Shown: positions 1-6,099 of the stretch, in pieces | Position numbering within the stretch: the first letter of the stretch is position 1 | Layout: each line of letters starts with the position of its first letter | DNA from: Deltaproteobacteria bacterium | Lineage (GTDB): Bacteria > Myxococcota_A > UBA9160 > UBA4427 | Reading direction: 5' to 3' | NCBI GenBank assembly: GCA_011051925.1 | Contig: DRKE01000510.1 | Coordinates: 1-7,551, forward strand | DNA length: 7,551 nucleotides | The notes under the pieces: generated by a model | Databases searched by the model: none | What the model saw: the letters and a program-made list of their open reading frames with translations, nothing else | What the model was told of the DNA's origin: nothing | Program-made: the position numbers and the translations under genes

Positions 1-1631
1 CCCGCGAAGTCGAGGTGCCCGTCGGGGGTCGCGCCATTCGGATGGGATCCGACCGGCTCGAGTCCGATCCCTTCGTTCGCGGGACTGCGGACCCGATCGG
101 ATTCCCAGGTGTCCCCCCACGGAAAGATGCGTCGATCCCGGCCGCGTGCGGCGAATTCCCATTCGTCTTCGGTCGGGAGGCGTGCCCCGGCCCATTCGCA
201 ATAGGCCCGCGCGTCGGACCAGGCGACGTGAACGACGGGATCGTCCGGATGGTTCTCCGCTCGACGATCCGCGCGAGGGTGCCGCCAGTCGCATCGCGAG
301 CAGCGCGTGACGTCCCAGCTGTAGCCGCGTTCCTCCGCTCTCGAAACGTGGCCGGTCTCGTCGACGAAGCGCTGGAACTCCGCATTCGTCACCTCGGTCC
401 GGTCGATCTCGAAGGGGGCGAGCGTGACCGTCCGCAGGCGTTCGTCTTCGAAGAGCGCACGGGCGCATCCGCGTTCGGTCCCGCCCTCCTGTCTGCATAG
501 CGCGACGGCGGCATCGATCTCCTCGGGCGTGCTTCCGAGCTGGACCGTGATGGGAAGGATCGAGGCGACCTGGAGATCGGATCCGGCCTTCTCCTGCGTG
601 GTCGCAGGCGGCGTGGCCGGTTCCGGAATCCCATCGGCGAATCCGCCCGACCGGACGAGTCCGAACGCGCCGAGTCCCAGGGCCAGGGCGACCCCGAGCG
701 CGAGCCATTTGCCGTCGGGCAGGGCGCGGCCACTCGGGGTGCCGCTTCCGGCGAAGGCGTCCGCGAACTCGCTGCAACTTCCGAAGCGGTCTTCGGGGCG
801 TCGTGAAAGGGCCTTCAACACCGCCTTTTCGGCGCTCTTCGAGATCGGCGCCTTCAGTCGTCTGCGATCGAATCCGGGCGGGGGATTCTTCTCCTTCGCG
901 ATCAGGATCGCTTCATTGGTCGGCCCCTTGAAGGGCAGCTCGCCGGCAATCGCGAGATAGACGACCGTGGCGAGACTGTACTGGTCATAGGCGGGCGTCA
1001 GGTTCCGATCGATCGCTTCGGGGGGTGTGTAGGCCGGGGATCCCACGAAGGTCCCGACGACGGTCAATTCCTCGCGGACCTCCTGCGTGGGTGCGTCGGG
1101 ATCGGCCGCGCCGATGGCCGTCGCGATCCCGAAGTCCGAAAGGACGGCGTTGCCCCGTTCGTCGAAGAGGATGTTGGCGGGTTTCACATCGCGATGGAGG
1201 GAGCCATTCTTGTGGACCGCGTCGAGGGCGTCGGCGATCGTGGGAAGCCATTCGAGGACTTCGTCCGGCGTCTGCTGTCCGCCCTGTTCGCCGATCCGGT
1301 CCCGGAGGTTCCCTCCGCGCAGGTATTGTACGACCGCAAAGGGAATGTCCTGGTGGGAGCCCGACCCTTCGATCCGAAGGATCGCGGGGTGCTCGTGGTT
1401 GGCGAGATCCCGGATCTCCTGCAGGAAGCGCAGCCGGAAGGCGCGGTCGCCCATCAAGCGCGCATGGGGAACCTTGACCACGACACGACGCTCGAGTTTC
1501 GTGTCCCAGGCGAGGTAGACCGTCCCCATGCCGCCCCGGTCGAGGGCCTTTCGGATCTCGTAGCGATCGTCGAGAAGTTGGCCGAGGAGCGGATCATCCG
1601 CATCGCTCTGTTCCGATCCGTTTCCGATCAA
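1..1631 (-). CDS. Ser/Thr protein kinase fused to an FGE/SUMF1-like domain (partial, C-terminus beyond window)
   Basis: This is a Hanks-type kinase that should phosphorylate Ser/Thr of target proteins from the cytoplasmic face of the membrane. I translated 543 codons with no stop to the window edge. The kinase domain spans about residues 24-295. It has a nucleotide loop RGGMGTVY (32-39), ATP lysine K53, helix-C glutamate E72, catalytic loop HRDVKPAN (146-153), DFG (166-168) and a PPE variant of APE (203-205). The first loop glycine is replaced by Asp31. A hydrophobic stretch (about 309-326) is the likely single membrane span. An FGE-sulfatase/SUMF1-type domain begins near residue 399, with EVTNAEF (413-419), WSDARAYCEWAG (471-482) and LPTEDEWEFAARG (485-497). 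In kinase fusions this fold is usually a presumed sensory or binding module; enzymatic activity cannot be judged because the C-terminal cysteine region is missing. A CxxC (444-447) lies in this domain. An in-frame TAG upstream and the lack of ATG or GTG before the glycine loop make TTG at 1631 the only plausible start. Confidence 0.93.
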   Translation of the reverse strand, partial: MIGNGSEQSDADDPLLGQLLDDRYEIRKALDRGGMGTVYLAWDTKLERRVVVKVPHARLMGDRAFRLRFLQEIRDLANHEHPAILRIEGSGSHQDIPFAVVQYLRGGNLRDRIGEQGGQQTPDEVLEWLPTIADALDAVHKNGSLHRDVKPANILFDERGNAVLSDFGIATAIGAADPDAPTQEVREELTVVGTFVGSPAYTPPEAIDRNLTPAYDQYSLATVVYLAIAGELPFKGPTNEAILIAKEKNPPPGFDRRRLKAPISKSAEKAVLKALSRRPEDRFGSCSEFADAFAGSGTPSGRALPDGKWLALGVALALGLGAFGLVRSGGFADGIPEPATPPATTQEKAGSDLQVASILPITVQLGSTPEEIDAAVALCRQEGGTERGCARALFEDERLRTVTLAPFEIDRTEVTNAEFQRFVDETGHVSRAEERGYSWDVTRCSRCDWRHPRADRRAENHPDDPVVHVAWSDARAYCEWAGARLPTEDEWEFAARGRDRRIFPWGDTWESDRVRSPANEGIGLEPVGSHPNGATPDGHLDFA

Positions 1632-1640
1632 GTCCGGGTG

Positions 1641-1646
1641 ACCTCC
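1641..1646 (-). promoter_or_regulatory. Shine-Dalgarno site of the kinase gene
   Basis: The minus strand reads GGAGGT here, inside GGGGGAGGT, 9 nt before the TTG at 1631-1629. This strong site decides the TTG start. The upstream frame holds no ATG or GTG back to an in-frame TAG. Confidence 0.75.
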
Positions 1647-1719
1647 CCCGGCTGGAATGATCCCGCGGATTCGCGCGGCTGATTTCCGGGTGCAGGGTTC
1701 ATGACACGGGTTCCCTGGC

Positions 1720-1725
1720 TATCCT
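1720..1725 (+). promoter_or_regulatory. Candidate -10 box for leaderless psd transcription
   Basis: TATCCT fits the TANNNT -10 pattern and ends 7 nt before the psd ATG at 1733, so transcription would begin at or next to the start codon. No good Shine-Dalgarno sequence precedes that ATG, which fits a leaderless message. A -35 is weak: TTCATG at 1698 is the best at about 16 bp spacing. The call rests on position and the similar arrangement at two other genes in this window. Confidence 0.35.
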
Positions 1726-1732
1726 ATCGCGG

Positions 1733-2728
1733 ATGGCGGACGACGGCGCTCCCGAAAACCGAATCGCCTCACCCGGCCGCCATGACCGCGATGTCCGTGA
1801 AAGACGGATCGTGGAGACGAATCTGCCCGATGGCGCCGGCTCCGACGAGCCCGGATCCTGGATCCGGCTCGCCGTGGTCCTTCTCCATCTCGTTCCGCGG
1901 AACGCGATTTCCCGATGGGCCGGGCGCGTCGCATCGCTGCGACTGCCCGGACCGCTCCAGCGCGCCGAGATCCGGCTTTTCGCGCGGCTGGCCGGGGTCG
2001 ATCTCGAGGAGGCTCGGGAACCGGTCGAAGCCTACGTCTCGCTCCAGGATTTCTTTACCCGACGGCTGCGTCCGGAGGCCCGTCCCATCCAGGGGGACGA
2101 GAGGAGCCTGGTCTCGCCCTGTGATGGGGTCTGGGGCGCTGCAGGTCGCATCCGTTCCGGGATGCTGGTGCAGGTGAAGGGGCGCCGCTATCCGGTGGCC
2201 GAGTTGCTGGGCGATGCGGACCTGGCAAGTCGCTACGAGGGCGGGTTCTTCGCGACCTTCTATCTTTCTCCTCGGGACTATCATCGCTTCCACACGCCGG
2301 CGGCCGGCCGGATCCGGCGACTCGACTACCATCCCGGATCCCTCTGGCCGGTCAACGCGATCGGCCTCCATGGAATCGATCGGCTCTTCGCCCGCAACGA
2401 GCGGATCTGCGCGTACCTGGAGGTCGATGAGGACAGCGGAGCGGAGCGAAGTCCCCTTCCCCTCGTGCTGGTGGCGGTCGGGGCGATGATGGTCGGCAGC
2501 GTGCGCCTGGCTTTCGACGATCTGCGGACGAATCCGCGGGATCGGAAAGCGGTGCGACGGGACCTCGGGGAACGGGCCCCCTCCTTCTTCCGAGGGCAGG
2601 AATGGGGGCATTTCGAGTTCGGCTCGACGATCCTGCTGCTGACGCCGCCGAGTCGCTACGAGATCGATCTGCAACCGCTCGGAAGCGCGGTCCGGATGGG
2701 GGAGGTCATCGGTCGTCGTCTCGCCTGA
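1733..2728 (+). CDS. psd: Phosphatidylserine decarboxylase proenzyme
   Basis: Psd decarboxylates phosphatidylserine to phosphatidylethanolamine at the inner membrane, the last step of the CDP-diacylglycerol route. The 331-residue product shows the family signatures: SPCDG (128-132), YLSPRDYHRFHTP (177-189), PGSLWPVN (201-208) and FEFGST (294-299). By comparison with E. coli Psd the triad is Asp131, His187 and Ser298. Self-cleavage between Gly297 and Ser298 would leave a pyruvoyl-bearing small subunit of about 34 residues. The family N-terminus aligns from about residue 42 (WIRLAVVLLHLVP), so this start adds about 41 hydrophilic, probably disordered residues. A GTG at 1811 (codon 27) is an alternative start but has only a poor ribosome site. 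The gene is divergent from the kinase, with about 100 bp shared upstream, and convergent with the carboxyltransferase gene. No phosphatidylserine synthase gene is visible nearby. Confidence 0.95.
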   Translation: MADDGAPENRIASPGRHDRDVRERRIVETNLPDGAGSDEPGSWIRLAVVLLHLVPRNAISRWAGRVASLRLPGPLQRAEIRLFARLAGVDLEEAREPVEAYVSLQDFFTRRLRPEARPIQGDERSLVSPCDGVWGAAGRIRSGMLVQVKGRRYPVAELLGDADLASRYEGGFFATFYLSPRDYHRFHTPAAGRIRRLDYHPGSLWPVNAIGLHGIDRLFARNERICAYLEVDEDSGAERSPLPLVLVAVGAMMVGSVRLAFDDLRTNPRDRKAVRRDLGERAPSFFRGQEWGHFEFGSTILLLTPPSRYEIDLQPLGSAVRMGEVIGRRLA

Positions 2729-2784
2729 GGCCCCGGTCCGCGGATCCCTGCGCGCCATGCCGATCCGGGTCGGCGGTCCCGACG

Positions 2785-4374
2785 TCATGTCGTGCCCGCG
2801 CTCGATCCCGGGATCCGGTTCGGCAGCTCTTCGCGAAGCAGGGGCCAGACATGTTCGATCCAGCGACACAGACGCGCTCGCGTTTCCCGCGGATCGATGA
2901 GGTCGTGGACCGAAAAGGACTCGGCTCGCGGGAAGGGGCTGCGACGCGCGGCAAAGGTCTCCTCGAGCTCCCGGCGTCGTGCGTCCGGGTCCTCCGCGGT
3001 CTCGATCTCGCGGCGGAACGCAACGGCGACCCCTCCTTCGATCGGAAGGGCGCCGGATTCCGCCGAGGGCCACGCGAGGATCTGTGCCCCGGGTCCGAAA
3101 TGGGCGGCAGCGGCCACGCCATAGGCCTTGCGGACGAGGACCGAGCACCAGGGGACGCGACTGGTGACGACGCACGTGATCGCTTCGACGCCGAATCGGA
3201 TCGTCCCCGCCCGCTCGGAGGCGGAGCCGATCATGAATCCGGGCTCGTCGACGAGGCTCACGATCGGCAGATGGAAGGTGTCGCAGAGCCCGACGAAACG
3301 GCGGACCTTGCGGGCACCCTCGGCATCCATCGATCCCGCGTGGAAATGCGGATCGTTGGCGAAGACGCCGACGGGTCGTCCCCCAAGACGGGCCAGACCC
3401 GTGATCTGGCTCCGGCCGTACCCTTTCGTCATCTCGAAGAAGCTGTCCTGGTCGAAGACGGCCTTCACGATCTTTCGCATCGGATAGACCTTGCGTCGGT
3501 CGCGTGGGATGATGTCGAGCAGGAATTCCTCCCGGCGTTCGGGATCGTCCGTGGCCTGCTTCTCGACGGGTGGCAGCGACAGGATGTTGGTCGGGAGGTA
3601 GGAGAGAAAGCGTCGCATCTGGGCGATCGCGTCGAACTCGTCGCGAGCCACGTTGTCGACGACGCCCGAGCGGGCGTGGATCTTCGCTCCGCCGAGCTCC
3701 TCCTTGGAGAGCTTCTCGCCCAATGCGCGCTCGACCAGTGCGGGCCCTCCGATCAGGATCTGGGCGGTTTCCCGGGTCATGACCGAGAAATGGGAGGCGG
3801 CCAGGCGGGCGGCCGGGAAACCGGCGACCGCGCCGACAGCCGCGGAGACCACCGGGGCGATCTCCAGGATCCGCGCGATCGACAGGAAACGCGACGTCGC
3901 GTAGACGGGATCGCCCGCCATTCGGGGTGCCGGCGTTCCGCTCCCGCCCCGGCGGCCTCCGGCGCCGGCGATGCTGCCACCGCCGCCCTCGAGAAAGCGC
4001 ACGAGGGGCAGGCGGAGATCGATGGCGAGGGTCTCGGCATAGACGCTTCGGCGCAGGCCGGAGGGCGAAGGCGAACCGCCCCGCTGGGTGAAGTCCTCTC
4101 CGCCCACGACGATCGGGCGCCCCTCGACCCGCGCGAGCGCGAGCAGATAGTTGGCGGGATGGAAGGCCGTCACGCGGCCTTCCTCGTCGCGTTCGGCCTC
4201 GCCGGCGATCGGTCCCTGTTCTTCGAGACTGCCCGGATCGATCAGGGCATCGACTCGTTCGCGGACGGTGAGTCGTCCACGTGCGTGTTGGCGATCCACG
4301 GCTTCGGCACCGCCCATGGCACGGGCCGCGTCGCGACGGGCCTCGATCTCGTCGACTTCGGGTTTCCAGCTCAT
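2785..4374 (-). CDS. Acyl-CoA carboxylase carboxyltransferase (beta) subunit
   Basis: This is the carboxyltransferase half of a biotin-dependent acyl-CoA carboxylase of the propionyl-/methylcrotonyl-/acetyl-CoA carboxylase beta family. It moves CO2 from carboxybiotin to an acyl-CoA. Its 529 residues match the usual 510-540. The N-terminus (MSWKPEV...AMGG, then RQHARGRLTVRERVDALIDPGS at 28-49) is typical and fixes the start. The first crotonase-fold half carries EGGGGSIAGAGG (129-140), in the place of an oxyanion-hole loop, followed by a Gly/Pro-rich insert. The second half carries VDEPGFMIG (375-383) and KAYGVAAAAHFGPG (416-429), then SAESGALPIEGGVA (437-450). These last motifs differ from the PccB pattern (PGFLPG, AWPTAEIAVM), so the substrate cannot be named. 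No biotin carboxylase or biotin carrier gene lies in the window, so the partner must be elsewhere. The upstream gene is a phosphoesterase on the same strand. The ribosome site is weak (GGGAG, 12 nt from ATG) and lies inside a small hairpin. Confidence 0.92.
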   Translation of the reverse strand: MSWKPEVDEIEARRDAARAMGGAEAVDRQHARGRLTVRERVDALIDPGSLEEQGPIAGEAERDEEGRVTAFHPANYLLALARVEGRPIVVGGEDFTQRGGSPSPSGLRRSVYAETLAIDLRLPLVRFLEGGGGSIAGAGGRRGGSGTPAPRMAGDPVYATSRFLSIARILEIAPVVSAAVGAVAGFPAARLAASHFSVMTRETAQILIGGPALVERALGEKLSKEELGGAKIHARSGVVDNVARDEFDAIAQMRRFLSYLPTNILSLPPVEKQATDDPERREEFLLDIIPRDRRKVYPMRKIVKAVFDQDSFFEMTKGYGRSQITGLARLGGRPVGVFANDPHFHAGSMDAEGARKVRRFVGLCDTFHLPIVSLVDEPGFMIGSASERAGTIRFGVEAITCVVTSRVPWCSVLVRKAYGVAAAAHFGPGAQILAWPSAESGALPIEGGVAVAFRREIETAEDPDARRRELEETFAARRSPFPRAESFSVHDLIDPRETRARLCRWIEHVWPLLREELPNRIPGSSAGTT

Positions 4375-4439
4375 GGTGTTCCGGGTCTCCCGGAGAAGGG
4401 GGGTGTCGGGGCCAGCGCGGCTTCGAAGGCGTCGCCCAT
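4371..4439 (-). CDS. Possible 22-residue ORF bridging the phosphoesterase and carboxyltransferase genes
   Basis: An ATG at 4439 lies 4 nt after the phosphoesterase stop codon. It opens a frame of 22 codons, starting MGDAFEAALAP, rich in Ala and Pro, whose TGA overlaps the carboxyltransferase ATG as ATGA. It has no well-spaced ribosome site of its own: GAGG lies only 2 nt from the ATG. It could be reached only by re-initiation after the phosphoesterase stop. The geometry suggests a coupling peptide or a gene relic, but a chance ORF in a short GC-rich gap is quite possible. I recognise no family. Confidence 0.25.
   Translation of the reverse strand: MGDAFEAALAPTPPFSGRPGTP
4381..4393 (-). promoter_or_regulatory. 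Small hairpin covering the carboxyltransferase ribosome site
   Basis: On the message strand CCGGG-AGA-CCCGG is a perfect 5-bp inverted repeat with a 3-nt loop, ending 6 nt before the carboxyltransferase ATG. It contains GGGAG, the only purine-rich ribosome site available, so folding could limit initiation until a ribosome arriving from upstream opens it. The stem is short, and in GC-rich DNA it could arise by chance. Confidence 0.3.
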
Positions 4440-4443
4440 GTCC

Positions 4444-4932
4444 TCAGAACCGGAGTCGCGTCGCTTCGAGCGAGACCAGATCGACGAGTCCCACGGCGTT
4501 GCGCCCACGCATGAACCCGGCACATTCACCGGGGTTGAAGATCAGCGTCTGGCCATGACGCTCATGACGATGGCGATGCGTATGACCGTGGAGCAGGAGA
4601 TCGAATCCGCCTGAGGCCGGAAGCGATGCCTCTTCCGGATCATGGACGACGAGAATCCGTCTCTCCAGCCACTCGAAGCTGCGGGGGGGCGGTGCGAAAT
4701 CCATTCCGAGGCGCAGGGATTCCCTCTCGAGGCGTTCTCTTTCGGGGTGGTCGTTGTTTCCGAAGACGCCGAAGACGGGAACTTCGAGGCCGGCCAATCG
4801 CTCGAGCACGTCCGGTCGCGTCACGTCACCCGTATGCACCACACGATCGACACGGGCCTCGCGAAAGAGATCCACGATCCGCCGGACGTTTTCCATCCGA
4901 TCGTGGGTATCGCCGACGACGCCGATTCGCAT
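4444..4932 (-). CDS. YfcE/MJ0936-family metallophosphoesterase
   Basis: This is a small cytosolic calcineurin-like phosphoesterase with a dinuclear metal centre, of the group called YfcE in E. coli and MJ0936 in archaea. These hydrolyse model phosphodiesters in vitro, and their natural substrates are mostly unknown. The 162-residue product is of normal length and has all the family motifs in order: GDTH (7-10), GDV (35-37), GNND (58-61), H97 in ILVVHD, HGHTH (115-119) and FNPGE (132-136). Likely metal ligands are Asp8, His10, Asp36, Asn59, His97 and His115/His117. The usual HG after the fifth beta-strand is HD here, a mild departure. The ATG at 4932 follows an extended -10 box by 6 nt and lacks a ribosome site, suggesting a leaderless message. 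The carboxyltransferase gene follows 69 nt after the stop, probably in the same transcript, though no functional link is known. The crotonase gene is divergent. Confidence 0.92.
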   Translation of the reverse strand: MRIGVVGDTHDRMENVRRIVDLFREARVDRVVHTGDVTRPDVLERLAGLEVPVFGVFGNNDHPERERLERESLRLGMDFAPPPRSFEWLERRILVVHDPEEASLPASGGFDLLLHGHTHRHRHERHGQTLIFNPGECAGFMRGRNAVGLVDLVSLEATRLRF

Positions 4933-4938
4933 GGGCGG

Positions 4939-4947
4939 ATTCTATCA
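4939..4947 (-). promoter_or_regulatory. Extended -10 promoter of the phosphoesterase gene
   Basis: The minus strand reads TGATAGAAT: a TGn extension directly joined to TAGAAT, five of six matches to TATAAT. Only 6 nt separate it from the ATG at 4932, so the expected transcription start is the A of the start codon. No -35 is visible at 16-18 bp spacing, as is common for extended -10 promoters. This is the most convincing promoter in the window. Confidence 0.55.
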
Positions 4948-5018
4948 TGCCGGCGGCAGGCGGGTCGGGTGCGCAACCTGGGCCGGGGCGGCCCGTCCCC
5001 GGGGATGTCGTATCGTTG

Positions 5019-5058
5019 CGGCCCGCCGAGCGAACCGGGTCCGATCGATGGCGGGCCG
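5019..5058 (+). repeat. 9-bp inverted repeat upstream of the crotonase gene
   Basis: CGGCCCGCC (5019-5027) and GGCGGGCCG (5050-5058) are perfect reverse complements separated by 22 nt. They lie 47 nt before the crotonase ATG in the 172-bp divergent spacer. They could form an operator for a dimeric regulator or a stem in the crotonase leader RNA. The GC-rich setting makes chance pairing fairly likely. Confidence 0.35.
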
Positions 5059-5089
5059 GGACCGTCGACGAAGATCAACCCACGAAGCC

Positions 5090-5095
5090 GAGGAG
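5090..5095 (+). promoter_or_regulatory. Shine-Dalgarno site of the crotonase gene
   Basis: GAGGAG sits 9 nt before the ATG at 5105. The same frame is open far upstream, to an ATG at 4754, but that stretch is antisense to the phosphoesterase gene and unlike any crotonase. This site and the family N-terminus therefore set the start at 5105. Confidence 0.8.
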
Positions 5096-5104
5096 ACTTG
5101 CGCG

Positions 5105-5986
5105 ATGTCAGAAGAGAAAGCCCTGGAAACGATCCGGATCGAGAAGGCAGGCGGTGTGGCGGTCGTGACCCTCGATCGCCCGGAGCGGCTGAACGCCTTC
5201 ACGATGCAGATGGCCCAGGATTGGTTCACGGTGCTCGATGATGTCGACGAGGACGATGATGTCCGTGCCGTGATCGTCACGGGCGCGGGGCGGGGATTCT
5301 GCGCGGGGGCGGATCTGGGGGGCGGTGCAGCGACCTTCGATCCGGCGAAGGCGGCGCCCCCGGGCGATGGGAAGGCCTCCGAGCATCGGGACGAGGGGGG
5401 GCTGCTCACCCTGCGGATCTTCCGCTGCCGCAAGCCGATCATCGCGGCGGTCAATGGCCCTGCCGTCGGGGTCGGCGTGACTTCGATCCTGCCGATGGAT
5501 ATCCGGCTGGCGAGCACGAAGGCGCGTTTCGGCTTCGTCTTCGCGCGAAGGGGCGTGGTTCCCGAGGCCTGCAGCAGCTGGTTCCTGCCCCGCGTGGTCG
5601 GGATCAACCAGGCGATGGAATGGGTCGCGACCGGTCGTGTCTTCGATGCCGAGGAGGCACGAGCCGGAGGACTCGTTTCCGAAGTGCTCGAACCCGACGC
5701 GTTGCTGCCGCGTGCCCGGGAGCTGGCCCGGGAGATCGCGGAGAATACGAGTGCGGTCTCGGTCGCGTTGGCGCGGCAGATGATGTGGCAGATGCTCGGC
5801 GCTTCCCATCCGATGGAGGCCCATCGCCTCGATTCGAAGGCGATGAACTACATGGGGGCGCGCGAGGACAGTCGCGAAGGCGTCATGAGTTTTCTCGAGA
5901 AGCGCCCGCCCCGCTTCGCCATGCGGGTCTCCCGCGACTTCCCGGAAGACATCGGACTGAGAGAGGAACCTCCATACGAGACCTGA
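5105..5986 (+). CDS. Crotonase-fold acyl-CoA enzyme (enoyl-CoA hydratase/isomerase family)
   Basis: The 293-residue product is a crotonase superfamily member acting on a CoA thioester. Present are VVTLDRPERLNAF (20-32), the oxyanion-hole segment FCAGADL (65-71) and the second oxyanion segment AAVNGPAVGVG (114-124). By alignment to rat mitochondrial enoyl-CoA hydratase, catalytic Glu144 is Thr126 here and Glu164 is Phe146, so water addition by that mechanism is unlikely. Glu154, in GVVPEACSSWFLPR (150-163), falls where enoyl-CoA isomerases and PaaG carry their catalytic acid (PDCGG in PaaG). That suggests double-bond isomerisation or another single-acid reaction. Residues 73-98 form a Gly/Pro/charged insert near the active-site mouth. 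Databases often label this type simply enoyl-CoA hydratase. It is divergent from the phosphoesterase gene and 113 nt before the EAL-HDOD gene. With the nearby carboxyltransferase it hints at acyl-CoA catabolism, but they are not in one operon. Confidence 0.93.
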   Translation: MSEEKALETIRIEKAGGVAVVTLDRPERLNAFTMQMAQDWFTVLDDVDEDDDVRAVIVTGAGRGFCAGADLGGGAATFDPAKAAPPGDGKASEHRDEGGLLTLRIFRCRKPIIAAVNGPAVGVGVTSILPMDIRLASTKARFGFVFARRGVVPEACSSWFLPRVVGINQAMEWVATGRVFDAEEARAGGLVSEVLEPDALLPRARELAREIAENTSAVSVALARQMMWQMLGASHPMEAHRLDSKAMNYMGAREDSREGVMSFLEKRPPRFAMRVSRDFPEDIGLREEPPYET

Positions 5987-6012
5987 TCGGGAATCGAGGC
6001 TTTCCCCCGATC
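5985..6012 (+). terminator. Stem-loop at the end of the crotonase gene
   Basis: GATCGGG (5985-5991) and CCCGATC (6006-6012) form a 7-bp stem beginning inside the stop codon, with a 14-nt loop that could add two A-T pairs past a bulge. No T-run follows, so it is not a classical intrinsic terminator. It may only protect the 3' end or be chance. Confidence 0.25.
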
Positions 6013-6089
6013 CAGCCGCCCGGAAGGAATCCCGCGATCCATCGACTCAATCGGGCGGATCGCTGGCCGATAGCAGGGTATGGATGATC

Positions 6090-6093
6090 GGAG
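6090..6093 (+). promoter_or_regulatory. Shine-Dalgarno site of the EAL-HDOD gene
   Basis: GGAG lies 6 nt before the TTG at 6100. An in-frame TGA at 6085-6087 excludes any earlier start, so this site and the TTG together decide the N-terminus. No clear promoter was found in the 113-bp spacer, so read-through from the crotonase gene is possible. Confidence 0.65.
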
Positions 6094-6099
6094 AACGCC

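Noticed and set aside
15..1682. Several plus-strand open frames of 140-180 codons opposite the kinase-FGE gene
   Set aside because: The minus strand gives one uninterrupted 543-codon frame with clear kinase and FGE motifs. The plus-strand frames have none.
2729..2784. Possible terminator between convergent psd and carboxyltransferase genes (GTCGG/CCGAC at 2769-2783; GCCGA/TCGGC at 2759-2774)
   Set aside because: The stems are only 5 bp, mutually exclusive and lack a T-run in either direction. No convincing terminator is visible.
1769..4525. A 918-codon open frame on the minus strand running through psd (antisense) and the carboxyltransferase gene
   Set aside because: It is Arg/Pro/Gly-rich with no recognisable domain and overlaps two well-supported genes in other frames. 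Long shadow frames are expected in GC-rich coding DNA.
2602..4614. A 670-codon open frame on the plus strand
   Set aside because: It is antisense to the carboxyltransferase and overlaps the end of psd. It has no domain, and its composition is that of a shadow frame.
4983..5002. Inverted repeat CCGGGG / CCCCGG in the divergent spacer
   Set aside because: It has only 6 bp of pure G/C in a very GC-rich stretch, so chance is the simplest explanation.
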